A stretch of DNA of 64,000 bases from DASUAS01 sp963720765 (GTDB taxonomy: Bacteria; Actinomycetota; Acidimicrobiia; IMCC26256; DASPTH01): positions 1 to 64,000 of the forward strand of contig CAVRGS010000011.1 in NCBI GenBank assembly GCA_963720765.1, read 5' to 3'. The translations under genes were made by a program, and so were the position numbers. Below are positions 16,696 through 25,257 of this stretch, piece by piece. The number at the start of each line of letters is the position of its first letter. Position 1 is the stretch's first letter. Below the pieces are notes generated by a model, which saw only the letters and a program-made list of their open reading frames with translations, was not told where the DNA came from and ran no database searches.

Positions 16696-18514
16696 GTGAC
16701 GACGCCGATCGAGCGGTACGCGCTCATCGGCGACACCCAGACCGCGGCACTCGTCGGCGATGACGGCTGCATCGACTGGTTGTGCGCGCCCCGCTTCGAC
16801 TCGGGTGCCTGCTTCGCCGCGCTCCTCGGCGACGCGTCGAACGGGCACTGGAGCATCGGGCCGGCATCGGCGGCCCGATCGACTCGACGGCACTACCGGG
16901 ACGGCACGCTCGTGCTCGAGACCGAGTGGGACACGCCCGAGGGCTGCGTCCGGCTGATCGACTGCATGCCCGTGCGCGACCAGCACATCGACATCATCCG
17001 CATCGTCGAGGGCATCAGCGGCCGGGTGCCGATGACGATGGACCTCACCGTGCGCTTCGACTACGGGAACATCCTGCCCTGGGTGCGCTCGATCGACGGC
17101 GGTGTCACGTTCGTGAGCGGCCCGTACGCACTGCGGCTGACCACGCCCGTTCACGTGCACGGGCACGACTTCCGCCACACCGCCGAGTTCGAGGTGGCGG
17201 CGGGCGACCGAATCCCGTTCGTGCTCACGGGTTCACCGTCGCACCTGCCGTGGCCCGACGTCCCCGACGCCGAGGCCGCGCTCGATCGGACCACGGCCTT
17301 CTGGCGGGACTGGTCGGCCGGGTCCACCTACGACGGGCGAGTGGCGGGATCTCGTGCTGCGCTCGGTGATCACGCTCAAAGCGCTCACCTACGCGCCGAC
17401 CGGTGGGATCGTCGCCGCGCCGACGACGTCACTCCCCGAGTGGGTCGGGAGCGTGCGCAATTGGGACTACCGCTACTGCTGGCTGCGCGACGCCACGTTC
17501 ACGATCTACTCGCTCACCAGCGCGGGCTTCCAGCACGAGGCGATCGCGTTCCGCGACTGGTTGCTGCGCGCGGTCGCGGGTGATCCGGCACACCTGCAGA
17601 TCATGTACGGCGCCGCGGGCGAACGTCGCCTCGACGAGTACGAGGTCGACTGGCTGGCCGGGTACGAGGGCTCGGCGCCCGTGCGGGTGGGCAACGCCGC
17701 CCACCGCCAGTTCCAACTCGACGTGTACGGCGAAGTGCTCGACGCGCTCCACCAGATGCGCTGCCTGGGTGTCGAGGAAGATCCCAACGCGTGGGATCTC
17801 CAGACCGCGATCCTCGGGTTCCTCGAGTCGGCCTGGCAGGAACCCGACGAAGGCATCTGGGAGGTGCGCAGCGGCCGGCGAGACTTCGTGCACTCGAAGG
17901 TCATGGCCTGGGTGGGGTTCGACCGGGCGGTGCGGGCGGTCGAGGGGTTCGGGCTCTCGGGTCCGGCCGACCGGTGGCGCGCCGCGCGCGACGAGGTGCA
18001 CCGCGAGGTGCTCGAACGCGGCTTCGACGCCGAGCGCAACACGTTCACGCAGTCGTACGACTCGAAGTCCCTCGACGCCAGCAGCCTGATGATCCCGCTG
18101 GTCGGCTTCCTCCCCGCGAACGACCCGCGCGTCGCCGGCACGGTCGACGCGGTGCAGCGGGAACTGGTCGAGGACGGCTTCGTGCTGCGCTACCAGTCGG
18201 AGGAGGGCATCGACGGGCTCCCGCCGGGCGAGGGCGCCTTCCTGCCCTGCTCGTTCTGGCTCGCCGACGCGCTCGGCATGCTCGGGCGCACCGCGGAGGC
18301 GAGGGCGCTCTTCGAGCGACTGGCCGGCTTGACCAACGACGTCGGCCTGCTGTCGGAGGAGTACGACCCGGTCGCGGGGCGCCAGCTCGGGAACTTCCCC
18401 CAGGCGTTCACCCACGTGTCGTTGATCAACGCCGCCGGCAACCTGTCGAGCAGCGCGCGCCCGGCGGTGCACCGCGCCACCGGCGAGGACGGGATGGGCG
18501 TCACGAAGGGATGA
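16696..18514 (+). CDS. glycoside hydrolase family 15 (glucoamylase/trehalase-like), one frameshift
   Basis: Predicted cytoplasmic alpha-glucan or trehalose hydrolase. The N-terminal domain starts MTTPIERYALIGDTQTAALV. An extra G near 17338 (ACGGGCG) breaks the frame; removing it joins TYDGEWRDLVLRSVITLKAL. The GH15 alpha/alpha barrel follows with NWDYRYCWLRDATF, WLAGYEGSAPVRVGN (first catalytic region) and LLSEEYDP...GNFPQAFTH (second). Mycobacterial trehalases belong to this family, so trehalose is a fair guess. Total about 605 residues. Its last 14 bases overlap the convergent gene. It starts 10 bases after the DUF1844 stop. Confidence 0.9.
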
Positions 18515-19298
18515 CGCCCACCCGCTCTGCCGCGGCGACGAGGAGGTCGTCGAGACGGCGGGCGACGATCCAGCCGAGGTACACCGCGACGTGCACCACG
18601 ACCTCCTGCAGCTCCTCGTAGGTGAGCTCGCCGAGGCGGAGCGCGGCTTCGAGGTGCTCGGCGGTCTCCGCGTCGGCACCGAGCTCGGCGCTGCAGCAGA
18701 GCGCGACCAACCGCCGATCGCGGGTCGTGAGGTACTCGTCGCGCGTCCACACCTCGCCGTAGAGGTAGTCGTAGTACGCCCGCCCCCGGAACGCGGTGGC
18801 CGCCGTCGGCGGCTTGACCCCGTGCACCGACTCGTAGGCCGCCTCGCCGCGGGCGCGGCGCACGTCGTCGTCGATGGGATCGGTCCAGGGCACGAAGCGC
18901 GGCAGCTGCATCTCCTCGCCGCGCTCCTCGGCGACCTTCGCCATGGCGGTGAGGATGTGCGTGTTCATCGCCGAGCCCTTGGGCCAGCCCATCTGGGTCC
19001 CGAAGAACAGCAGGAACTCGTCGATCTCTTCGTTGGTGACGTCACCGCTCTTGAGCGCGGCGTAGGTGTGCGTCTCCATCGGGATCGGCGCGTCGGCCGC
19101 GCCGACGCACGCGAGCGTGACCCAGCGCCGGTCGCGCGGCGTGAGCACCCCACGGCGCCACATCTCACCGAACACGAAGCCGATCACGCCCGCGTCGATG
19201 TACGCGCCCATCGCCGGGGGCGCCGGCGTGGTCATGATGTGCTCGTACTGGGCGGAGGCGTCCGCCTGGCGCTGGTCGCGGTCGGTCCATTCGCTCAT
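18501..19298 (-). CDS. tandem carboxymuconolactone decarboxylase-like protein
   Basis: A 265-residue soluble protein with two copies of the AhpD/CMD-like helical unit: RRWVTLACVGAADAPIPMET (about residue 57) followed by THTYAALKSGDVTNEEIDEF, and RRLVALCCSAELGADAETAE (about 195) followed by LGELTYEELQEVVVHVAVYL. The peroxidase motif CxxC of AhpD is not seen, so a decarboxylase/isomerase-like or unknown role is more likely. The ATG at 19298 overlaps the aldo/keto reductase stop (ATGA), so the pair probably acts on one pathway. Confidence 0.8.
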   Translation of the reverse strand: MSEWTDRDQRQADASAQYEHIMTTPAPPAMGAYIDAGVIGFVFGEMWRRGVLTPRDRRWVTLACVGAADAPIPMETHTYAALKSGDVTNEEIDEFLLFFGTQMGWPKGSAMNTHILTAMAKVAEERGEEMQLPRFVPWTDPIDDDVRRARGEAAYESVHGVKPPTAATAFRGRAYYDYLYGEVWTRDEYLTTRDRRLVALCCSAELGADAETAEHLEAALRLGELTYEELQEVVVHVAVYLGWIVARRLDDLLVAAAERVGVIPS

Positions 19299-20320
19299 GT
19301 GTCCTCCAGGAGATCGGTGGGGCCGGGGATGCCCATGGCGGGATCCCACCACGCCGGGTAGATCGGCGCCAACGCGGTGGCGGCGTCGAGGGCGGCGAGC
19401 TCATCGGCCGTGAGCTCGACGTCGGCGGCGGCGAGGTTGTCGTCGAGCTGCTCGAGGCTGCTGGCCCCCACGATGGCCGACGTGATGCCGGGCTGCGCCA
19501 GCACCCACGCCAACGCGACCCGGGCCATGGAGATCCCGCGGGCACCGGCCACCGCGGCGAGGGCGACGAGCGCGCGCTCTCCCAGGTCGGGGTCGACCGG
19601 CGGGAACGTGAACGTGGTGCGCCGTCCCTCACCCGGCGCCGCTCCTGCGGCAGCCCGGTAGCGACCGGTGAGGAAGCCACTCGACAGCGGGCTCCACACG
19701 ATCACGCCGAGGTCGTCGGCCCGGCACTCGGGGATGAGCTCGTGCTCGGCTTCGCGCGCGACGAGGGAGTAGTAGAGCTGCGTCGCCGTGAACACGGGAC
19801 GGCCGAGCGCGCGCTGCCGCGCGACCGCGGCCGACGTCTCCCACGCGTGGAAGTTGCTGGTGCCGATCGCGCGCACCAGCCCACGCGCGACGAGGTCGTC
19901 GAGCGCGCGCTGCGTCTCCTCGATCGGCGTGGCGCGGTCGGGGCGATGCAACTGGTAGAGGTCGATGTGGTCGAGGCCGAGGCGGGCCAAGCTCGCCTCG
20001 CACGCGGCGACGACGTTGTCGTACGAGAGCGCGCCCGGGTCGTGCGAACCGAAGCCGCACTTCGTGGCCACGAGCACGTCGTCGCCCCCACCGTGCAGTG
20101 CGCGCACGCATCGACCGAGGATCTCCTCCGACTGGCCGAACGCGTAGACGTCGGCGGTGTCGATCAGGTTGACACCGGCTGCGAGGGCGCGATCGATCAT
20201 CGTGCGCGCGTCGCGTTCGTCGACGGTCGTGACCGGAGGCATGCCCGTCCCGAAGGTCATCGCGCCCAGCGACAGGACCGAGACCTCGAGCCCGCTCGCC
20301 CCCAGGCGTCGACGCTGCAC
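19295..20320 (-). CDS. aldo/keto reductase
   Basis: NADPH-dependent oxidoreductase with a TIM barrel. The 341-residue frame is intact and carries the tetrad residues Asp in NLIDTADVYAFGQSE, Tyr five residues on, Lys in VATKCGFG and His in LYQLHRPD, plus the cofactor motif ITSAIVGASSLEQLDDNL near the C terminus. GTG at 20320 gives MQRRRLGASGLEVSVLSLGA, the usual start. Substrate unknown. It follows the riboflavin/hisG cluster by 32 bases and is coupled to the CMD-like gene. Confidence 0.88.
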   Translation of the reverse strand: MQRRRLGASGLEVSVLSLGAMTFGTGMPPVTTVDERDARTMIDRALAAGVNLIDTADVYAFGQSEEILGRCVRALHGGGDDVLVATKCGFGSHDPGALSYDNVVAACEASLARLGLDHIDLYQLHRPDRATPIEETQRALDDLVARGLVRAIGTSNFHAWETSAAVARQRALGRPVFTATQLYYSLVAREAEHELIPECRADDLGVIVWSPLSSGFLTGRYRAAAGAAPGEGRRTTFTFPPVDPDLGERALVALAAVAGARGISMARVALAWVLAQPGITSAIVGASSLEQLDDNLAAADVELTADELAALDAATALAPIYPAWWDPAMGIPGPTDLLEDT

Positions 20321-20352
20321 GCGCTCAGACCGCCATGTTCATGCGGCGCAGC

Positions 20353-20565
20353 TCATTCGCCGGGCTCGATCGCGGTGGCTTCGAGGACGCCGAGTGGACC
20401 GGGGCGGAGCCGGAACCTCACCGGCGTGTCGGGGGCGATGGTGCGGGTGCCGTCGGAGATCGCGGTGCAGTGGAACGGGAAGTGCATCCCGCCGCGCGCC
20501 TCGATCTCGCCCCGGCCGACGTGATCGTCGAAGGTGGCGATCCGGCCGGAGTAGTGGGCTCTCAC
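20353..20565 (-). CDS. cold-shock-domain-like small protein
   Basis: A 70-residue protein with the five-strand OB-fold pattern of CspA relatives: GRIATFDDHVGRGEIEA, then HFPFHCTAISDGTRTIAPDT and VRFRLRPGPLGVLEATAI. The classic RNP1 motif KGFGFI is only loosely kept, while FPFHC takes the RNP2 place, as in a common actinobacterial subgroup. It likely binds RNA or single-stranded DNA. The GTG at 20565 overlaps the hisG stop (GTGA). Confidence 0.7.
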   Translation of the reverse strand: MRAHYSGRIATFDDHVGRGEIEARGGMHFPFHCTAISDGTRTIAPDTPVRFRLRPGPLGVLEATAIEPGE

Positions 20566-21437
20566 GGGACGATCTTGGAGATCGGCAGCTCGATGATGCC
20601 GTTGGCGCCGAGGTCGAGCAGTTCGGGGATGAGCGTGTTGATCTCGCTCTTGGCCACCACCGTCTCCACCGCGAAGCCATCTTCCCCGAAGAGCTTCGAG
20701 ACCGTGGGCGACTTCAACGCAGGCAGCAGCGCGATCACCCCGTCCAGATCAGCGGCGTCGACGTTGAGCTTCAGCAGCACGCGGCCGCGCGCTTCGAGCG
20801 CGCCGGTGAGCAGGCTCTGCAACTGCTCCATCGCCTTGCGCTTGTCGGGGTCGGCGTACGCCTCGGGGCTGGCGATGAGCTCCGTGTAGGAGACGAGGAT
20901 GGTGTCGAGGATCCGCAGCCCCGCGGCGCGCAAGGCGCGTCCGGTCTCGGTGATCTCCACCACGGCGTCGGCGATGTCGGGCACCTTGGCCTCGGTGGCG
21001 CCGTAGGAGAGCTCCACCTTGGCGTCGACGCCGTGCTGCTCGAAGTAGCGGCGCGTGACCTCGGGGTACTCGGTGTGCACGACGAGCCCGGCGGGCAGGT
21101 CGGTCACCGACTGCGCCGGCGAGTCGGCCGCGACCGCGAGCACCATGCGGATCGGCCGGGCGGTGGCCTTGGAGTAGTGCAGCTCGGTGAGCGTGACCAC
21201 CTCGGCGTTGCGCTCCTCGATCCAGTCGCGCCCGGTGATGCCGACGTCGAACATGCCATCGGCGACGTAGCGCGGGATCTCCTGCGGGCGCAGGATGCGC
21301 ACCTCGTCGACGCGCGGGTCGTCGATGCTGCCGCGGTAGTCGACGTCGGATCCGCGCGACACCGCGAGGTCGGCGTCCTCGAACAGCTGCATCGTGGCGC
21401 GTTCGAGCGAGCCCTTGGGCAGGACGAGGCGGAGCAT
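20562..21437 (-). CDS. hisG: ATP phosphoribosyltransferase, long form
   Basis: First, feedback-controlled step of histidine synthesis: couples PRPP to ATP. 291 residues from the ATG at 21437 (MLRLVLPKGSLERATMQLFE). The catalytic part shows DVGITGRDWIEE and GATEAKVPDIADAVVEITET; the C-terminal ACT-like regulatory domain (VDAADLDGVIALLPALKSPT to the end) marks the HisG_L type that needs no HisZ. The ATG overlaps the ribH stop (TGATG). hisE, which usually precedes hisG in this neighbourhood, is absent here. Confidence 0.93.
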   Translation of the reverse strand: MLRLVLPKGSLERATMQLFEDADLAVSRGSDVDYRGSIDDPRVDEVRILRPQEIPRYVADGMFDVGITGRDWIEERNAEVVTLTELHYSKATARPIRMVLAVAADSPAQSVTDLPAGLVVHTEYPEVTRRYFEQHGVDAKVELSYGATEAKVPDIADAVVEITETGRALRAAGLRILDTILVSYTELIASPEAYADPDKRKAMEQLQSLLTGALEARGRVLLKLNVDAADLDGVIALLPALKSPTVSKLFGEDGFAVETVVAKSEINTLIPELLDLGANGIIELPISKIVP

Positions 21438-21943
21438 CACACTTCCTTGTCTCGAGCTGGCGTTGCGATCTGTCGGAGCAGCGAGACCATCTCGACTGCG
21501 GTGGCTGCCGACTCTTCGCCCTTGTTCACCGCCACCCCGTTGTGGGCGGTGCCGCCGCAGCGAGCGAGGGCCTGGTCGAGGTCGTCGACGGTGAGCACGC
21601 CGAACACCACGGGCACGCCGGTGTCGAGGGACACGCGGATGATGCCCGACGCGCACTCGCCCGCCACGTAGTCGAAGTGCGGGGTGTCACCCCGGATGAC
21701 CGCACCGAGGCAGATCACCGCGTCGCACGCACGGGTGGCCGCGAGTCGCTGTGCGACCAACGGGATCTCGAACGCACCCGGTACCCAGTGCACGGGGACG
21801 TCGTCGAGGCCGGCCTTGCTCAGCGCGGCGAGCGCGCCGTCGAGCAGGGGTGTGGTGATGTGGTCGTTGAAGCGTCCCGCGACGATCGCGATCCGCATCC
21901 CCGTGGCGTCGAGCGCGCCTTCGTATTCGCGGTAGGTACCCAT
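21437..21943 (-). CDS. ribH: 6,7-dimethyl-8-ribityllumazine synthase
   Basis: Penultimate step of riboflavin synthesis, forming the lumazine from the dihydroxybutanone phosphate and the ribitylaminouracil. The 168-residue protein has IAIVAGRFNDHITTPLLDGA, WVPGAFEIPLVAQRLA, ICLGAVIRGDTPHFDYVAGE (the His of the active site) and a C-terminal GEESAATAVEMVSLL. It follows ribBA by 15 bases and overlaps hisG, so it belongs to the FMN-riboswitch-controlled cluster. Confidence 0.95.
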   Translation of the reverse strand: MGTYREYEGALDATGMRIAIVAGRFNDHITTPLLDGALAALSKAGLDDVPVHWVPGAFEIPLVAQRLAATRACDAVICLGAVIRGDTPHFDYVAGECASGIIRVSLDTGVPVVFGVLTVDDLDQALARCGGTAHNGVAVNKGEESAATAVEMVSLLRQIATPARDKEV

Positions 21944-21958
21944 GCTGCGTGTGGTGTT

Positions 21959-23185
21959 CTAGCTGGTGCCGAGGCCTTCGTCGCCGATCTCGAGGAGGTG
22001 CCCCATCTTCTCCTGCTTGGTGCGCAGGTAGCGGATGTTCTCCGAGTTGGGCAGCACGTGCAGCGGCACCCGCTCGACGATCTCCAGACCGTAGCCCTCG
22101 AGGCCGCCGTACTTGGACGGATTGTTGGTCATGATGCGCATCGTCGACACGCCGAGGTCGACGAGCATCTGCGATCCGATGCCGTACTCGCGGGAGTCCG
22201 CCGGGAATCCGAGCTCGACGTTGGCCTCGACGGTGTCACGGCCCTGGTCCTGCAGCGTGTACGCGCGGATCTTGTGGCCGAGGCCGATGCCCCGCCCCTC
22301 GTGGCCGCGCAGGTAGACGACCACGCCGGTGCCCTCGTGGGCGATGAGCTCCATCGCGGCGTCGAGCTGCAGGCCGCAGTCGCAGCGCATCGAGCCGAAC
22401 ACGTCGCCGGTGAGACACTCGGAGTGCACGCGCACGAGCACGTTCTCCTGGCCCGCGACCTCGCCCTTCACGAACGCCATGTGCTCGGTGCCGTCGAGCA
22501 GCGACTCGAACACGAAGCCGGTGAAGTCGCCGTGGCGGGTCGGGATGCGCGCTTCGGAGACGCGGCGAACGAGCTTCTCGGAGTGACGGCGGTAACGGAT
22601 GAGGTCGGCGATGGAGATGAGCTGGAGGCCGTGCTCCGCTGCGAACTCCTCGAGCCGCGGCATTCGGGCCATGGTGCCGTCGTCGTTGACGACCTCGGCG
22701 AGCACGCCGGCCGGCTGCATCCCCGCGAGCCGGGCGAGATCCACCGCGGCTTCGGTGTGGCCGGCGCGCTTGAGCACTCCGCCATCCCGGTACCGCAGCG
22801 GGAAGATGTGACCGGGGCGAGCGAGGTCTTCAGGCCGGGTCGCCTCGTCGAGCAGCGCGTGCACGGTCGCGCTGCGGTCGGCGGCCGAGATGCCCGTCGT
22901 GGTGCCGGCGCGGGCGTCGACCGAGACCGTGAACGCGGTGCGCTGGCTCTCGGTGTTGTCGGCCACCATCAGCGGGAGGCGCAGCTCGTCGAGCCGCGGG
23001 CCTTCGACGGGCATGCAGATCACGCCGCTGGTGTGGCGGATCATGAACGCCATCTTCTCGGGCGTCATCGCCTCGGCGGCCATGATCAGGTCCCCTTCGT
23101 TCTCGCGGTCGGCGTCGTCGACGACGATCACGATCTCGCCGCGTGCGACGGCGGCGATGGCGTTCTCGATCTGGGTGAAGGGCAT
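21959..23185 (-). CDS. ribBA: bifunctional DHBP synthase / GTP cyclohydrolase II
   Basis: The N-terminal half (RibB) forms dihydroxybutanone phosphate: DDADRENEGDLIMAAE and HTSGVICMPV are its acidic active-site loops. The C-terminal half (RibA) opens GTP: VRVHSECLTGDVFGSMRCDC holds the zinc cysteines and LRGHEGRGIGLGHKIRAY the GTP loop. 408 residues, intact, both halves complete. It begins right after ribE, whose stop at 23187 lies just upstream, and is followed by ribH. Confidence 0.96.
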   Translation of the reverse strand: MPFTQIENAIAAVARGEIVIVVDDADRENEGDLIMAAEAMTPEKMAFMIRHTSGVICMPVEGPRLDELRLPLMVADNTESQRTAFTVSVDARAGTTTGISAADRSATVHALLDEATRPEDLARPGHIFPLRYRDGGVLKRAGHTEAAVDLARLAGMQPAGVLAEVVNDDGTMARMPRLEEFAAEHGLQLISIADLIRYRRHSEKLVRRVSEARIPTRHGDFTGFVFESLLDGTEHMAFVKGEVAGQENVLVRVHSECLTGDVFGSMRCDCGLQLDAAMELIAHEGTGVVVYLRGHEGRGIGLGHKIRAYTLQDQGRDTVEANVELGFPADSREYGIGSQMLVDLGVSTMRIMTNNPSKYGGLEGYGLEIVERVPLHVLPNSENIRYLRTKQEKMGHLLEIGDEGLGTS

Positions 23186-23186
23186 C

Positions 23187-23835
23187 TCAGGGCTCCTGGC
23201 TGGAGTGCGTGGTGGAGTGCGTGGTCGAGCGCGTGGAGAGGAGGCGTTCGACGTGCTTGGCCAGCACGTCGACTTCGAGGTTCACGGGATCGCCGGGCGC
23301 CTTGGGGCCCAGCGTGGTGACGGCGAGGGTGTGCGGGATCACGGCCACGGAGAACGTGGCGTCGCCGGCGACGACGGTGTCGAGGGCGGCGACGGTGAGG
23401 CTGATGCCGTCGACGGTGATCGACCCCTTCTCGACGACGTAGCGCAGCAGATTCGGGGGGCGCGGCGAAGGTCATGCGGGTCGAGCCGTCGGGCAGCGCC
23501 ACGCGGTCGCGCAGCGTGCCGACGCCGTCGACGTGACCCTGCACGATGTGGCCACCGAGGCGGTCGGCGAGGCGGACCGGCCGTTCGAGGTTGACGCGAT
23601 CGCCGGCGGCCAGCGACCCGAGCGACGTGCGCTCGAGGGTCTCGGTGACCGCGTCGGCGGCCCAGCCGTCGTCGAGCAGCTCGACCACGGTGAGGCAACA
23701 GCCGTTCACCGCGATCGACGAGCCGAGCGCGGCGTCGTCGAGCACGACCTCGGCGACGATCTCGATGCGCGCACCGCCCGCGTCCGGGGTGATCGCGCGC
23801 ACGGTGCCGAGCTCCTCGACGATGCCGGTGAACAT
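23187..23835 (-). CDS. ribE: riboflavin synthase alpha chain (one frameshift)
   Basis: Dismutates two lumazines into riboflavin. It has two lumazine-binding barrels: MFTGIVEELGTVRAITPDAG with NGCCLTVVELLDDGW, then HIVQGHVDGVGTLRDRV. An extra T near 23451 breaks the frame inside FAAPPELLRYVVEKGSITVD; the second barrel then continues GISLTVAALDTVVAGDATFS and IPHTLAVTTLG. The tail ends with a Thr/His/Ser repeat coded by short GAGTGCGTGGT repeats. Its ATG overlaps the ribD stop (TGATG). Confidence 0.92.
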
Positions 23836-24968
23836 CAGCGCGCTTCCCCGGCGACGGGCGGTTCGTAGTCGAGGCGGACGTCGGTGCCGACGCGGGCGAC
23901 GTCGACCAGGTGCCAGCGGGGCGCCTCGGCGATGCGGGCGGGACCGGCGAGGTCGAGCGCGGGACGTCCGTCGCGACCGAGCACGGTGGGCGCGACGTAG
24001 GTGACCAGGCGGTCGGCGAGGCCGGCATCGAGCAACGAGCCGCTGAGCGCGGCGCCGCCCTCGACCAGCGCCTGCAGCACGCCGAGGCCGGCGAGCACCT
24101 CGAGCGTGGCGGCGAGGTCGACACCCGCGCCGGTGGCGGCCGGAGGGACCGTGAGCACCTTGGCACCGGCGGCGAGCCAGGCCCGCTGCGAGTCGTCGGC
24201 CGCCCGCTCGGTGGTGACGACGAGGGTGGGCGCGAGCTCGGGGTCGAACAGCGGGCCGTCGGCGGGGACGCGGCCGCTGGCGTCGAGCAGGACCCGCAAC
24301 GGCTGCATGGCCACGGGGCCGTCGGCGTCGCGCACGGTGAGACGGGGACGGTCGGCCAGCGCGGTGCCGGCGCCGATCACGATGGCCTGCGACTCGGCCC
24401 GGAGGCGGTGGGCGTCTGCGCGGGACGCGGCGCCGGTGATCCACTGCGACGAGCCGTCGCGCGCTGCGATGCGACCGTCGAGGCTCATGGCCGTCTTCAC
24501 GACGGTGAACGCGCGCCCGAGGCGGCGGTGCACGAGGTAGGGCGCGAGCGAACGGGCGGCGGCCTCGGCGCCGGTCCCGACGTCGACGGTGACGCCGAGG
24601 TCACGGAGCTGCGCGATGCCCCGGCCCGCGACCTGAGGATCGGGATCCTCGAGCGCGACGACCACGCGGGTGACGCCGGCCTGGGCCAGCGCGACCACGC
24701 AGGGGCCGGTCCGGCCGTGGTGCGAGCACGGTTCGAGGGTGGTGAAGACGGTGGCACCGCGGGCCCGGTCGCCGGCTTCGGCGAGGGCTTCGACCTCGGC
24801 GTGGGCGCCGCCGGGCGGCTGCGTGGCGCCCTGGCCGACCACCTCGCCGTCGAGCACGACGAGCGCGCCGACCCACGGATTGGGCGCGGTGCGCCGCCGG
24901 GCGGTCTCACCTCGGGCCAGGGCCCGGTCCATGAAGGCCCGATCGATCGAGTCGGTGTCGGCGGCCAC
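23835..24968 (-). CDS. ribD: bifunctional pyrimidine deaminase/reductase
   Basis: Second and third steps of riboflavin synthesis. The N-terminal deaminase has the zinc motif HAEVEAL and TLEPCSHHGRTGPC; the C-terminal reductase shows VVKTAMSLDGRIAARDGSSQ and VIGAGTALADRPRLT. About 377 residues from GTG 24968 (VAADTDSIDRAFMDRALA), which puts the first helix as in relatives; GTG 24998 and ATG 24932 are alternatives. The gene follows an FMN riboswitch by about 120 bases and heads the rib cluster. Confidence 0.93.
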   Translation of the reverse strand: MAADTDSIDRAFMDRALARGETARRRTAPNPWVGALVVLDGEVVGQGATQPPGGAHAEVEALAEAGDRARGATVFTTLEPCSHHGRTGPCVVALAQAGVTRVVVALEDPDPQVAGRGIAQLRDLGVTVDVGTGAEAAARSLAPYLVHRRLGRAFTVVKTAMSLDGRIAARDGSSQWITGAASRADAHRLRAESQAIVIGAGTALADRPRLTVRDADGPVAMQPLRVLLDASGRVPADGPLFDPELAPTLVVTTERAADDSQRAWLAAGAKVLTVPPAATGAGVDLAATLEVLAGLGVLQALVEGGAALSGSLLDAGLADRLVTYVAPTVLGRDGRPALDLAGPARIAEAPRWHLVDVARVGTDVRLDYEPPVAGEAR

Positions 24969-25087
24969 CTGCAGTGCTGCTCCGTCTCCCCTGGTCACCT
25001 CGGGTGCGAGCGTGCAGGAGGGGTCGCAGCGACATCGGCCCGACGGCGTCCCCCGTGGCACGGACGACTCCGGCGGTCCTGGTCTGC

Positions 25088-25255
25088 GCCCTCTCCCATC
25101 CGGACTCTCACCGTCGGCCCCGGCTTCTGACCGGGTCGACCACACGACCGGCTGTCGTGGGCTCGCGGGCTCCCAGGTAGTTAATGCATCCCATTATAAC
25201 GGGAGGCACGCCGCCTGGCCACCGCCGGTCGGGACTTTCACCCAACCCCGAGGGC
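25088..25255 (-). promoter_or_regulatory. FMN riboswitch (RFN element)
   Basis: Read on the minus strand: P1 arms GCCCTC (25255-25250) and GAGGGC (25093-25088) enclose the conserved core GTGAAAGTCCCGACCGGCGGT, the GAGCCCGCGAGC segment, and GGCCGACGGTGAGAGTCCGG followed by ATGGGAGAGGGC. FMN binding would shut down ribD expression. About 120 bases to the ribD start form the expression platform; no clear U-run terminator is seen there, so control may be at translation. A TATAAT lies in the P3 loop (25198-25193). Confidence 0.95.
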
Positions 25256-25257
25256 AT

